Part shown: positions 52,027 through 62,500 of the stretch, in pieces
Layout of the letters: every line of letters begins with the position of its first letter
How positions within the stretch are numbered: the stretch's first letter is position 1
Assembly: GCA_964395315.1 (NCBI GenBank)
Contig: CAYNBI010000003.1
Coordinates: 21,834 to 85,833, forward strand
Origin: CAVORB01 sp964395315
Lineage (GTDB): Bacteria > Pseudomonadota > Gammaproteobacteria > Chromatiales > Chromatiaceae
Direction: 5' to 3'
DNA: 64,000 nucleotides
Position numbers and translations under genes: made by a program
Notes under the pieces: generated by a model
The model's database searches: none
What the model was told of the DNA's origin: nothing
Seen by the model: only the letters and a program-made list of their open reading frames with translations

Positions 52027-54801
52027 CTATTGGGCATCCAGCAACACCGCGTGCGCCGCCGCCAACCGTGCGACGGGAACTCGCGGCGCCGAGCAGCTCA
52101 CATAGTCCAGGCCCGCCCTGTGGCAGAAGGCAATGGACTCCGGGTGCCCCCCGTGCTCGCCGCAGATGCCGACATGCAGTTCGGGACGCACCTGCTTTCC
52201 CCAATCCACCGCCAGCTGCATGAGCTTTCCCACGCCCTTCACGTCTAGCACCTCGAACGGGTTGTCCTGGAGAATGCCCGATTGATTGTAGAGCGGCAGG
52301 AACTTGTTCTCCGCGTCCTCCCGGGAGAAGGAGAAGGCGGCTTGGGTGAGGTCGTTGGTGCCGAAGGAGAAGAACTCGGCCATTTCCGCCAGGGACTCGG
52401 CGCGCATGCAGGCGCGCACCACCTCGATCATGGTGCCGAACTTGAAGCTGACCGGGTGCCCGTAGCGCTGCGTGACCTCCTCGTGGATGGCGTCCACGTA
52501 GGACTTCACCTTGATCAGCTCCTGCTTGGTGCACACCTGCGGCACCTTGATCTGGGGATGGACCTCGATGCCCATCTTGGCGCAGTCCGCCGCCGCCTCC
52601 AGGATGGCGCGGATCTGCATCTGGTAGATCTCCGGAAAGGAGATGCCCAGGCGGACGCCGCGATGACCCAGCATCGGGTTAGTCTCGTGCAGGGCGCGCA
52701 CCTTGCGCAGCATGGTCTCCTTCTTGGCGATAGCGTCTTCCACCAGGGCCGGATCGACCAGCTTGCGCATGGAGTCGATGTCGTGACGGACCGTGTCGTT
52801 CGCGTGCAGCAGGCCGAGGGTGCCGGCGAGGACGGCCATGCCGCGGGTAGTCTCGCCGAGGCGGTGCAGCTCCGCGAGCTCGCGCGCGAGCTGGTGTTCA
52901 TCCGGCAGGAACTCGTGGATCGGAGGATCGAGCAGGCGGATGGTCACCGGATTGGGAGACATGACCTCGAACAGCTCACGAAAATCCTTGCGCTGCAGCG
53001 GCAGCAGCCTGTCCAGGGCCGCCTGGCGCTGCTCGGGGGTCTCGGCGACGATCATCTCGATGACGATGGGCAGGCGCTCGACATCGTTGAACATGCGCTC
53101 TGTGCGCGCCAGACCGATTCCGACCGCGCCGTACTTGATGGCACGGCGGGCGTCGTCGGGGGTGTCTGCGTTGGCCATTACCTTGAGCCTGGCGACCTGA
53201 TCCGCCCAATCCAGCAGCGTGTTGAGCTCGGAGGAGAAGTCCGGCTCGACGGTCGGGATCTCGCCCAGGTAGACCTTGCCGGTGGTGCCATCGATGGTGA
53301 TGACGTCTCCCTCGCGAAAGCTGGTCTCGCCCACATAGGCCTCGCGCCGGGCGACATCGACGCTGATGCCCTCAGCCCCCGCGACACAAGGCTTCCCCAT
53401 GCCGCGCGCGACCACCGCGGCGTGGGAGGTCTTACCCCCGCGCGAGGTGAGGATGCCCTGGGATGCGAAGAAGCCGTGGATGTCCTCGGGTTTGGTCTCC
53501 TCGCGCACCAGGATGACCTTCTGACCCAGGTCCTTACCCATCTGCTCGGCCCGGTCCGCATCGAATACGGCCGTGCCCGAGGCCGCTCCCGGAGAGGCCG
53601 GCAAGCCCTGCGCCACGGACTCGGCACGATGGGACGGATCCAGGCGGGGGAACAGCATCTGCTCGAGCAGATCCGGCTTGATGCGCAGCAGTGCCTCCTC
53701 CTTGCTGATGAGGTTTTCGCGCACCATTTCCACCGAGGTCCGCACCATGGCCTGGGCGTTCATCTTGCCGTTGCGGGTCTGCAGACAATAGAGCTGGCCG
53801 CGCTCGATGGTGAACTCGAAATCCTGGATCTCCCGGTAGTGGGTCTCAAGCTTGTTGCGCAGCTCTTCGAGCTCTTTGGCCATCTGCGGCATCTCGGTGG
53901 CCAGGCGGTCGATCGGCTTGGGCGTGCGGATGCCAGCGACCACGTCTTCGCCCTGGGCGTTGACGAGGTACTCCCCGAATAGCTTGTTCTCGCCCGTGGC
54001 CGGGTTGCGGGTAAAGGCGACGCCGGTGGCGGAATCGTTTCCGCGGTTGCCGAAGACCATGGTCACCACGTTCACCGCGGTGCCGTTGGCCATGTCCGGG
54101 GTGATGTTGAACTGCCGCCGATAGTCCACGGCGCGCCTGCCCATCCACGAGTTGAACACCGCCTTGATGGCGATCTCCAGCTGGTCGTACGGATCCTCGG
54201 GGAAGGGGCGGCCCGTCTGCTCCTCCACCACCTTGAGGAAGCGCTCGCTGATCTCCTTGAGGTCCGATGCGGACAGGCCGACGTCTTCCTTCACATGCGC
54301 CTTCTGCTTGACCTCGTCGAACTGCTTGTCGAACAGCTCGTCCGAGACCCCCAGCGCCACCTTGCCGAAGAGCTGGATGAAGCGCCGGTAGGCGTCGTAG
54401 CCGAAACGGGGGTCGCCGGTATGCCGGATCTCGCCCTGCAGGGTCTCGCTGTTGAGCCCCAGGTTGAGGATAGTGTCCATCATGCCCGGCATCGACAGCG
54501 CGGAACCCGAGCGCACCGAGACCAGGAGCGGATTATCCGGATCGCCGAAGCCCTTGCCGGTCTTCTCCTCCAGGCCCTTCATGTGGCTGCGGACTTCGTC
54601 GATGAGGCCGGCGGGCAGCCTGCGCTCCGCAGAGGCGAGGTACTCGAGACAAGCCTCGGTCGAGATCACGAACCCCGGCGGGACATTGAGCCCGATCTGG
54701 GTCATCTCGCACAGGTTCGCTCCCTTTCCACCCAAAAGTTTCTTGTCCTTGCCGTTTCCTTCCGGGAAAGAAAACACGTGCTTCTTTGCTTCTGCGTCCA
54801 T
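52027..54801 (-). CDS. ppdK: Pyruvate, phosphate dikinase
   Basis: The 924-residue protein is the length of bacterial PPDK. The ATP-grasp N-domain (KKLLGGKGANLCEM; VSVRSGSALSMPGMMDT), the phosphohistidine swivel domain with the catalytic His in GGKTSHAAVVARGMGKPC, and the C-terminal PEP/pyruvate barrel ending GICGEHGGHP are all present. It interconverts pyruvate, ATP and Pi with PEP, AMP and PPi, either for gluconeogenesis or for PPi-based glycolysis. ATG 54801 follows GAGGT; an extension to 54969 is not family-like. It is probably monocistronic. Confidence 0.96.
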   Translation of the reverse strand: MDAEAKKHVFSFPEGNGKDKKLLGGKGANLCEMTQIGLNVPPGFVISTEACLEYLASAERRLPAGLIDEVRSHMKGLEEKTGKGFGDPDNPLLVSVRSGSALSMPGMMDTILNLGLNSETLQGEIRHTGDPRFGYDAYRRFIQLFGKVALGVSDELFDKQFDEVKQKAHVKEDVGLSASDLKEISERFLKVVEEQTGRPFPEDPYDQLEIAIKAVFNSWMGRRAVDYRRQFNITPDMANGTAVNVVTMVFGNRGNDSATGVAFTRNPATGENKLFGEYLVNAQGEDVVAGIRTPKPIDRLATEMPQMAKELEELRNKLETHYREIQDFEFTIERGQLYCLQTRNGKMNAQAMVRTSVEMVRENLISKEEALLRIKPDLLEQMLFPRLDPSHRAESVAQGLPASPGAASGTAVFDADRAEQMGKDLGQKVILVREETKPEDIHGFFASQGILTSRGGKTSHAAVVARGMGKPCVAGAEGISVDVARREAYVGETSFREGDVITIDGTTGKVYLGEIPTVEPDFSSELNTLLDWADQVARLKVMANADTPDDARRAIKYGAVGIGLARTERMFNDVERLPIVIEMIVAETPEQRQAALDRLLPLQRKDFRELFEVMSPNPVTIRLLDPPIHEFLPDEHQLARELAELHRLGETTRGMAVLAGTLGLLHANDTVRHDIDSMRKLVDPALVEDAIAKKETMLRKVRALHETNPMLGHRGVRLGISFPEIYQMQIRAILEAAADCAKMGIEVHPQIKVPQVCTKQELIKVKSYVDAIHEEVTQRYGHPVSFKFGTMIEVVRACMRAESLAEMAEFFSFGTNDLTQAAFSFSREDAENKFLPLYNQSGILQDNPFEVLDVKGVGKLMQLAVDWGKQVRPELHVGICGEHGGHPESIAFCHRAGLDYVSCSAPRVPVARLAAAHAVLLDAQ

Positions 54802-55010
54802 CTCGTCTCGGTACCTCGCGACAACTCTATGGAAAAAAGAAAATAGGCGGTAGCCGGGTGGCGTACGCACCTGGAATCTCGATTTCAACAACGGGGTCTG
54901 TGCCGATCGGTTCCCGCACACCTCCGCCGGGCCGGGGCGAAAGAGAATCGGCTTGGATTCGAGCGGCATCGGAAGATGCCGGCCCGAATGCGCTTTATGA
55001 TAGCGCGTAA

Positions 55011-55027
55011 TACATCCGAATGATGTA
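55011..55027 (-). promoter_or_regulatory. Inverted repeat upstream of ppdK
   Basis: TACATC and GATGTA form a 6-bp inverted repeat around 5 nt, about 210 bp before the ppdK start; GCGC on both sides lengthens the symmetry imperfectly. It is a candidate operator. Confidence 0.3.
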
Positions 55028-55220
55028 GCGCACCATCGATTTCGCCCTAGATTCTCACGCCACTGTTACGGAATGAAGTCCATGTCGGTGCAGGCCCCGC
55101 GGGCTTGCACCAAGCCGGAACGCAATCGCCTCCTCTCCCCCCGACTCCAGGGGTTCTTAGCAATACTCGCGCCTCCGCGCGGCACCCCAGGCCACGTCCG
55201 GATGCGGGCGAGCGATCGGG

Positions 55221-55226
55221 TATAAT
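55221..55226 (+). promoter_or_regulatory. -10 box of valS
   Basis: A perfect TATAAT lies 35 nt before the valS ATG. No good -35 is visible at 16-18 bp. The leader would be about 30 nt. Confidence 0.45.
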
Positions 55227-55261
55227 CGTGCGATTCGAGCACGCCCACGAGCAACCCGACC

Positions 55262-58084
55262 ATGCTGGAGAAGAACTACGATCCTCAGGCCCTGGAGCAG
55301 CGTTGGTATCAGGCCTGGGAGGATGCGGGCTTTTTCGCGCCGGCCCCCGCCGGGCAAGGCGCCTATTGCATCATGATTCCGCCGCCGAACGTGACCGGCA
55401 GACTGCACATGGGTCATGCGTTCCAGGACACCATCATGGACGCGCTCATCCGTTACCACCGCATGAAGGGCGAGCGCACGCTGTGGCAGGCGGGCACGGA
55501 CCATGCGGGCATCGCCACCCAGATGGTGGTGGAGCGTCTGGTCAACGCCGCAGGGGAGACCCGTCACGACTATGGGCGGGAGCGGTTCATCGAGCGCGTC
55601 TGGGAGTGGAAGGCGGAATCCGGCGGCACCATCACCCGCCAGCTGCGGCGCATGGGGGCTTCGCTCGACTGGGCGCACGAGCGGTTCACCATGGACGAGG
55701 GGCTCTCGGCGGCGGTGCGCGAGGTCTTCCTGCGTCTCTACGAGGAGGGCCTGATCTACCGCGGCAAGCGTTTGGTGAATTGGGACCCGGTCCTGCACAC
55801 GGCGGTCTCGGACCTGGAGGTGCTCTCCCAGGAGGAGAGCGGTCACATGTGGGACATGCGCTATCCGCTCACCAACGGTCAGGGCCACATGGTGGTCTCG
55901 ACCACCCGTCCGGAGACCATGCTTGGCGACTGCGCGGTGGCCGTGAACCCGGAAGACTCTCGCTATCAGCACCTGATCGGGGAATTCGTGGCCTTGCCGC
56001 TCACCGGCAGACGCATTCCCATCATCGCCGACGAGCACGCCGACCCCGAGTTCGGCACCGGCTGCGTCAAGATCACCCCCGCCCACGATTTCAACGACCA
56101 TGAGGTCTGGCTGCGCCACCGGGATGAGACTCACATCGCCGCGCAGGCCCACGGCGGGCTGATCAACATCTTCACCCCCGATGCCGCCGTCCGCGACAAC
56201 CTGCCCGAGGAGGGCGAGCTGATCCCTTCGGCCTATGCAGGCCTCGACCGATACGAGGCGCGCAAGCGCATCGTCGCCGACCTCGAGTCTCAGGGCCTGC
56301 TCGCCGGCATCAGGGACCACAAGCTCATGGTGCCGCGTGGCGACCGCTCCGGCGCAGTCATCGAGCCCTATCTCACCGACCAGTGGTACGTGCGCATCGC
56401 CCCCCTCGCGCAACCGGCGATCGAAGCCGTCGAGAACGGACGCATCCGCTTCGTGCCGGACAACTGGAAGAACACCTACTTCGACTGGATGCGCAACATC
56501 CAGGACTGGTGCATCAGCCGCCAGATCTGGTGGGGCCACCGCATCCCCGCCTGGTACGACGCCGAGGGCAATGTCTACGTGGGCCGCTCCGAGCAGGAGG
56601 TGCGCCAACGGCACGCGCTCCCCGCGGACTTCCCGCTCGAGCGCGATCCGGACGTGCTCGATACCTGGTTCAGCTCGGCGCTCTGGCCCTTTTCCACCCT
56701 GGGCTGGCCCGAGCGGACTGATCGCCTGCAGACCTTCTACCCCACCTCAGTCCTGGTGACCGGCTTCGACATCATCTTCTTCTGGGTCGCACGCATGATC
56801 ATGATGGGGCTCAAGTTCATGGGCGACGTGCCCTTCCGCGAGGTCTACATCCATGGCCTGGTGCGCGACGCGCACGGAGACAAAATGTCCAAGTCGAAGG
56901 GCAACGTCCTTGACCCCATCGATCTGATCGACGGCATCGCGCTCGAGCCATTGGTCGAGAAACGCACCAAGGGCATGATGCAGCCCCATCTCGAGGAGAA
57001 GATCGCAAAGGCGACCCGCGGCGATTACCCTGACGGCATCCCGGGCTTCGGCACCGACGCCCTGCGTTTCACCTTCGCAGCCCTCGCCAGCACCGGGCGG
57101 GACATCAAGTTCGATCTGGGCCGCATCGAGGGCTACCGCAACTTCTGCAACAAGCTCTGGAACGCCTCGCGCTATGTCCTGATGAACACGGAGGGTAGGG
57201 ATTGCGGCCAGGAGGGTGGAGAGGTCCAGCTCAGCGCCGCGGACCGGTGGATCATCTCCCGCCTGCAGGGCACCGTGCGCGCGGTCACGGACGCGATCAA
57301 CGGCTACCGGTTCGACCACGCGGCCCAGTCGATCTACGACTTTACCTGGAACGCCTTCTGCGACTGGTACCTGGAGCTCTCCAAGCCCGTGCTGACCAGC
57401 GACACGGCCAGCGAGGCCGCCAAGCGCGGCACGCGGCGCACCCTGGCGCGGACGCTGGAGACCCTGCTGCGTCTCGTCCATCCCGTCATGCCCTTCATCA
57501 CGGAGGAGATCTGGCAGAAGATCAAGGAGCTGGCGGGTGTCGACGGGATCACCATCATGCTCCAACCGTACCCGATCGCCGACGGCTCACTGCACGACCC
57601 GGATGCCACGGCCGAAATGGAGTGGGTGATGCAATTCATCCTCGGTGTCCGGCGGATCAAGGGCGAGATGAACATCCCGCCGGGCCGGCCGCTTCCGGTG
57701 CTGCTTCAGGGCGTCTCATCGCGCGATCTGGCGTGGCTGGAAGCCAGCCGGCCCTATCTCGATTTCCTGGCGCGCACCGAATCCGTCACCGTGCTGCCGG
57801 ACGACGAGCACGCCCCCGAGTCGGCCATCGCCCTGGTCGGGGAGATGAAGATCCTGATCCCCATGGCCGGGCTCATCGACAAGGACGCGGAACTTGCCCG
57901 GCTGGATAAGGAGATCTCCAGGATCACGGGGGACATCGCGAGAACCGAGAACAAGCTTGCCAACGCCAACTTCGTCGACAAGGCCCCGCCTGCAGTGGTG
58001 CAGAAGGAGCGCGACAAGATCGCCGACTTGCGCACCGCCATGGCCAAGCTGCAGGACCAGGCGCAGAAGATCCGGGCGTTGTGA
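55262..58084 (+). CDS. valS: Valyl-tRNA synthetase
   Basis: The 940-residue class I synthetase has the HIGH box in PPPNVTGRLHMGHAF and KMSKS in DKMSKSKGNVLDP. The CP1 editing domain (TTRPETMLGDCAVAVNPED; GTGCVKITPAHDFND) and the C-terminal coiled coil (LARLDKEISRITGDIARTEN) that marks ValRS are present. It charges tRNA(Val) and edits threonine. It probably heads its own transcription unit; degQ follows 83 nt later. Confidence 0.97.
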   Translation: MLEKNYDPQALEQRWYQAWEDAGFFAPAPAGQGAYCIMIPPPNVTGRLHMGHAFQDTIMDALIRYHRMKGERTLWQAGTDHAGIATQMVVERLVNAAGETRHDYGRERFIERVWEWKAESGGTITRQLRRMGASLDWAHERFTMDEGLSAAVREVFLRLYEEGLIYRGKRLVNWDPVLHTAVSDLEVLSQEESGHMWDMRYPLTNGQGHMVVSTTRPETMLGDCAVAVNPEDSRYQHLIGEFVALPLTGRRIPIIADEHADPEFGTGCVKITPAHDFNDHEVWLRHRDETHIAAQAHGGLINIFTPDAAVRDNLPEEGELIPSAYAGLDRYEARKRIVADLESQGLLAGIRDHKLMVPRGDRSGAVIEPYLTDQWYVRIAPLAQPAIEAVENGRIRFVPDNWKNTYFDWMRNIQDWCISRQIWWGHRIPAWYDAEGNVYVGRSEQEVRQRHALPADFPLERDPDVLDTWFSSALWPFSTLGWPERTDRLQTFYPTSVLVTGFDIIFFWVARMIMMGLKFMGDVPFREVYIHGLVRDAHGDKMSKSKGNVLDPIDLIDGIALEPLVEKRTKGMMQPHLEEKIAKATRGDYPDGIPGFGTDALRFTFAALASTGRDIKFDLGRIEGYRNFCNKLWNASRYVLMNTEGRDCGQEGGEVQLSAADRWIISRLQGTVRAVTDAINGYRFDHAAQSIYDFTWNAFCDWYLELSKPVLTSDTASEAAKRGTRRTLARTLETLLRLVHPVMPFITEEIWQKIKELAGVDGITIMLQPYPIADGSLHDPDATAEMEWVMQFILGVRRIKGEMNIPPGRPLPVLLQGVSSRDLAWLEASRPYLDFLARTESVTVLPDDEHAPESAIALVGEMKILIPMAGLIDKDAELARLDKEISRITGDIARTENKLANANFVDKAPPAVVQKERDKIADLRTAMAKLQDQAQKIRAL

Positions 58085-58167
58085 GGTCGCGGCGCTGAGG
58101 AGACGCCGGTCATGGGCCATGCCTGACCCGAATCGGCAAGCCTAATCAAGATCGCAATCGCACGACC

Positions 58168-59544
58168 ATGAAGCCACTTTCGAACCCCGTGACCCGAGCC
58201 GGCCTGCCGCTCCTGGCTGCGCTCGCCATGCCCATTCCCGCCGCCGCGGTGCTCCCCGCCGCGGTAGACGGCGAGCCCTTGCCCAGCCTGGCACCGATGC
58301 TGGAGCGGGTAACCCCGGCGGTGGTGAACATTTCCACCGTGACCCAGATCGAGGTCGAGTCCCATCCTCTGCTGAGCGACCCCTTCTTCCGCCGTTTCTT
58401 CGATCTGCCTCGAGAGCGTCGGGAGCGCGAGAGCCAGAGCCTGGGTTCCGGCGTGATCGTGGACGCCGAGAAGGGCCTCGTACTCACCAACCACCACGTC
58501 GTCCACCGCGCCGACGAGATCGAGGTCCGGCTCCAGGACGGCCGCGAGCTCTCCGCCGAGCTGATCGGGTCCGACGCCGACACCGACATCGCGGTGCTGC
58601 GCATCCCGGCGCAAGGGCTGACGGCCGTGGGTTTCGGGGACTCGGAGCGCCTGCGGGTAGGCGATTTCGTGGTCGCCATCGGCAGCCCATTCGGCCTCAG
58701 TCACACGGTGACCTCCGGTATCGTCAGTGCTCTGGGGCGCACCGGGCTCGGCATCGAGGGCTTCGAGAGCTTCATTCAGACCGACGCCTCCATCAACCCC
58801 GGCAACTCCGGAGGTCCGCTGGTGGACCTGGGCGGACGGCTCGTCGGCATCAACACCGCGATCCTCGCCCCTGGCGGCGGCAACGTCGGCATCGGATTCG
58901 CCATCCCGGTGGAGATGGTGCGCACCGTCGTAGATCAGATACTCGAGCACGGGGAAGTACGGCGCGGTCTTTTCGGGCTCGGCGTTCAAGACCTGACGCC
59001 CGAGCTCAGCCAAGCGCTGGGGGCCGAGGCAGAACGCGGGGCGGTCGTGCTGAGCGTCGAGCCGGATTCGGCCGCGGCCAAGGCGGGCCTGCGCCCCGGG
59101 GATGTGATCGTCGCCGTCGATGGCCGACCCGTGACCGGGGCGGCGGTGTTGCGAAACCGCATCGGCTTGATGCGCGTGGGAACCCAGCTGGAGCTCACCC
59201 TTCTGCGGGACGGACAGCGGCTGGTCGTGCGCGGGGAGATCGCGGACCCCTACGCGGGGTACGTGGACGGCGCGAGCCTCAACCCCGTGTTCCTGGGCGC
59301 CCGCCTCGGCGAGCTGTTGCAGGACACCGGCCGCGGACGTCTGCTAGCGATCGCCGTGGGCACCGTCGACAGGGACAGCCCCGCCTGGCAGACCGGGCTG
59401 CGCAAGGGAGACGTCCTGTTGGAGGTGAACCGAGAACGGGTGCGGAATCTCGAGGAGCTGCGGCTCGTCCTCTCCCGCTCGCGCGGGATCAGCACCCTGC
59501 GCATCCGACGCGGCGACCGGCTGATCCTGCTCTCCCGCCGTTGA
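58168..59544 (+). CDS. degQ: Periplasmic serine protease, DegQ/DegP type
   Basis: The 458-residue protein is close to E. coli DegQ (455). A signal peptide (LPLLAALAMPIPAAA) precedes a trypsin-like domain with the triad His (LTNHHVVHR), Asp (DADTDIAVL) and Ser (INPGNSGGPLVD). Two PDZ domains follow (from about AERGAVVLSVEPDSAAAKAG and DRDSPAWQTGLRKGDVLLEV). It degrades or refolds damaged envelope proteins. The short LA loop before the triad fits DegQ better than DegP. It converges on hrpA. Confidence 0.93.
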   Translation: MKPLSNPVTRAGLPLLAALAMPIPAAAVLPAAVDGEPLPSLAPMLERVTPAVVNISTVTQIEVESHPLLSDPFFRRFFDLPRERRERESQSLGSGVIVDAEKGLVLTNHHVVHRADEIEVRLQDGRELSAELIGSDADTDIAVLRIPAQGLTAVGFGDSERLRVGDFVVAIGSPFGLSHTVTSGIVSALGRTGLGIEGFESFIQTDASINPGNSGGPLVDLGGRLVGINTAILAPGGGNVGIGFAIPVEMVRTVVDQILEHGEVRRGLFGLGVQDLTPELSQALGAEAERGAVVLSVEPDSAAAKAGLRPGDVIVAVDGRPVTGAAVLRNRIGLMRVGTQLELTLLRDGQRLVVRGEIADPYAGYVDGASLNPVFLGARLGELLQDTGRGRLLAIAVGTVDRDSPAWQTGLRKGDVLLEVNRERVRNLEELRLVLSRSRGISTLRIRRGDRLILLSRR

Positions 59545-59580
59545 CGGGCCCCGCCACGGCGTCGGCGGACCCCGGGGCTC

Positions 59581-62500
59581 TCAGAGCCCCAGCTCCTTCC
59601 AGCGCGACTCGATGCGCTTGAGTGAAACCGGGTAGGCGGTACCGAGCTGCTGGGCAAAAAGGGATACGCGCAGCTCCTCCAGCATCCATCGAATCTCGTC
59701 CAACCTGGGATCGCTCCGTCCCGCCTCCCTGGCGGCGGCCGCGCGCTGCTTCCATTTTTCGTACAGCGGGGCCATCTCACGCAGGCGCTCCTGATCCCTC
59801 GCGGCGGCGTGGTGCAGCTTCTCGGCACGCACGTCCACCGCCCTCAGGTAGCGGGGGTACTCCTTGAGGCGCTGGTAGGGAATGCCTTGCAGAAAGCCGC
59901 GGAAGACGAGCCCGTCCAGCTGTTCCCGCAGGTCCAGCACCGAGTGCATCCAATTGACCTGGGTGATACCGGCCAGCCGCTTGCGCACGCCCTGATACTG
60001 CTCGAGGATGGCCGCCGCCAGCGCGCAGACCTCCGCCGTCACATTTGTCAGGCTCGACCTGTTCTCCGCCAGACGCTGCTCGAATGCCTCCTGCTCACGG
60101 ATCTCCGGACGCCCCTCGAGAAAACAGCGGTCCAGAACCAGCGCGACCAGCTCGTCGGCTAGGTCCAGGGGCTTTTCCGCCTCCGAACCCGGCGGCTGGG
60201 GCGCCTTGGCATACTGCAGGCGCATGCGGTCCAGCCCGGGGAGGTTCTTGCGCAGGTAGCGCAGGTCGGCGCCCAGGTGGAGCGACAGCAGCCTCCGAGT
60301 GCCCGCGCGCATCGCCGCCGCCGCACTCTCCTGCGAGTCCAGCACCCGGATCGCGACCCTGTCCCCTTCGTCCACCAGGGACGGGTAGCCCCGCAGGCGA
60401 ATGCCGGCGCGGTCTAGATCGATCGATTCGGGCAGGCGCCCGAAATCCCAGCGTGTGATCCCGTCGCGCTCGATCCCCTCCACCGGAATGTGCGCGAAGG
60501 CCTCGCTCGCTGGGCCGCCATACTCGCGCTTGAGACGGGCAAAGTCCTCCCCCAACGCAACTTGTCGCCCCCGCTCGTCCACCAGCCGGAACTGCATGCG
60601 AAGATGCGCCGGAACGGCGCTCGGGTCCCAGGCGTCCTCGGGGACCTGAACCCCGGTCAGCTCCTTCAATCCCTCGCCCAGCGCGGGAAGAAGGGGCCGG
60701 TCGGACGGGGTGAGGCGACCGGCAAGCCTGGCGGCCGTGTCCGGAATGGGGACGAAGGCCTTTCGGATCTGCTTCGGTAGGCCCCGCAGCAACGCGGTGA
60801 TCAACTCATCGAGAAGGCCGGGCACCAGCCATTCGCAGCGCTCAGCGGAGACCTGATTGATCAGCGGCAGGGGCACCACCAGGGTCACGCCATCCGCCGC
60901 GTGCCCGGGATCGAAACGGTACTCCAGGGGCAGCTTCGTCGCCCCCACCGGCAGCGCATCGGGGAATGCCTGCTGGGAGATCTCCGCCGCCTCCCGGCGC
61001 ATGATATCGCTCATGCGCATGTGCAGGATCTTCGGCTCCCGACGCGTCGTCTTGCGCAGCCACTGCTCGAATTGTGGGGTGGAGTAGATGCCGCTCGGCA
61101 CCCGCTGCGCGTAGAAGGCGTAGATGCCCTCCTCGTCGACCAGGATATCGCGGCGACGCGACTTGGCCTCGAGGTGCTGGACATACTCGATCAGCTCCCG
61201 GTTGTGGCGCCAGAAGGGGGCCCGGGTGTCGAAGTCACCCTCGGCGAGCCCGAAGCGCAGGAAGATCTCGCGCGCCTCCGCCGGGTTGATCGGCCCGTAG
61301 TTCACCCTTCTCTTGGGAACAATGGTGACCCCGAACAGCGTCACCTTCTCGAAGGCCGCGACTTGCCCCGATTTCGCCTGCCAGTGGGGCTCCGCGTAGG
61401 TCCGCTGCACCAGATGCCGACCGGCCTGCTCGATCCAGCCGGGCTGAACATTGGCGACGATGCGGCCGTACTGGCGCGTGGTCTCGACCCGCTCGGCGGC
61501 GACGATCCACTTCGGGGACTTCTGGAACAGCCCCGACCCGGGATGGATGAAAAAGCGGCTGTTGCGCGCCCCTTGATACTCCCGTCCATCGTCCCGGAAC
61601 CCGATGTTGCTCAGTAGCCCGGTCAGCAGGGCGCGGTGGATTTCCTCGAAGCTGCCTTCCGCCTGGTTCTCCTTGCGCCCCATCTCGTGCAGCTGGCCGC
61701 GCAGCTGGGCATGGATGTCACGCCACTCCTGAACCCGGTTCCAGGACAGGAAGTGTCTCTGGCACAGCTTACGGAACTTGCTCTTCGACAAGTGCTTCTG
61801 CTCATGCTCGAGGAAACGCCACAGGTTGAGGAAGGCGATGAAATCCGAGTCCTCGTGGTGAAAGGTAGCGTGGATCTCGTCGGCAGCCTGCTGCCTGTCC
61901 AGGGGGCGCTCGCGGGGATCCTGCACGCTCAGGGCCGCGGCGATGACCAGCAGCTCGCGCAGGCAGTGATGCTCCTCCGCCGCCAACAGCATGCGCCCGA
62001 TGCGCGGGTCCACCGGCAGCCGGGCCAGCTGCCGTCCCAAGGGCGTCAGATTCCCCCCCGTGTCGATGGCGGCCAACTCCTCCAGGGTGCGATACCCGTC
62101 CGAGATCAGCCGGGAGTCCGGCGGGTCGATGAACGGAAATTGCTCGATCGCCCCGAACCCCAGCAGCTTCATCTGCAGGATGACCGCGGCCAGGTTGGTG
62201 CGCCGGATCTCGGGCTCGGTAAACTCGGCCCGCGCCTCGAAATTCTCAGCGCTGTAGAGGCGGATGCAGATGCCCTGGGCGACACGCCCGCAGCGCCCCT
62301 TGCGTTGGTTCGCGGACGCTTGGGATACCCGCTCCACCGGCAAGCGCTGCACCTTGCCGCGATGGCTGTAGCGGCTGATGCGGGCGAATCCCGGGTCGAT
62401 GACGTAGTGGATGCCGGGCACGGTCAGCGAGGTCTCCGCCACGTTGGTCGCCAGCACCACCCGGCGCGCTCCATGCTGCTGGAAGACGCGCGCCTGGTCC

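Larger units (their letters stand above)
54802..55261. other. 460-bp divergent intergenic region (ppdK / valS)
   Basis: No gene is visible. It contains an inverted repeat TACATC-CGAAT-GATGTA (55011-55027), a likely hairpin or operator for ppdK, and the valS -10 box at 55221-55226. Confidence 0.45.

Noticed and set aside
52282..53982. 566-codon plus-strand ORF opposite ppdK
   Set aside because: Antisense shadow without recognisable domains.
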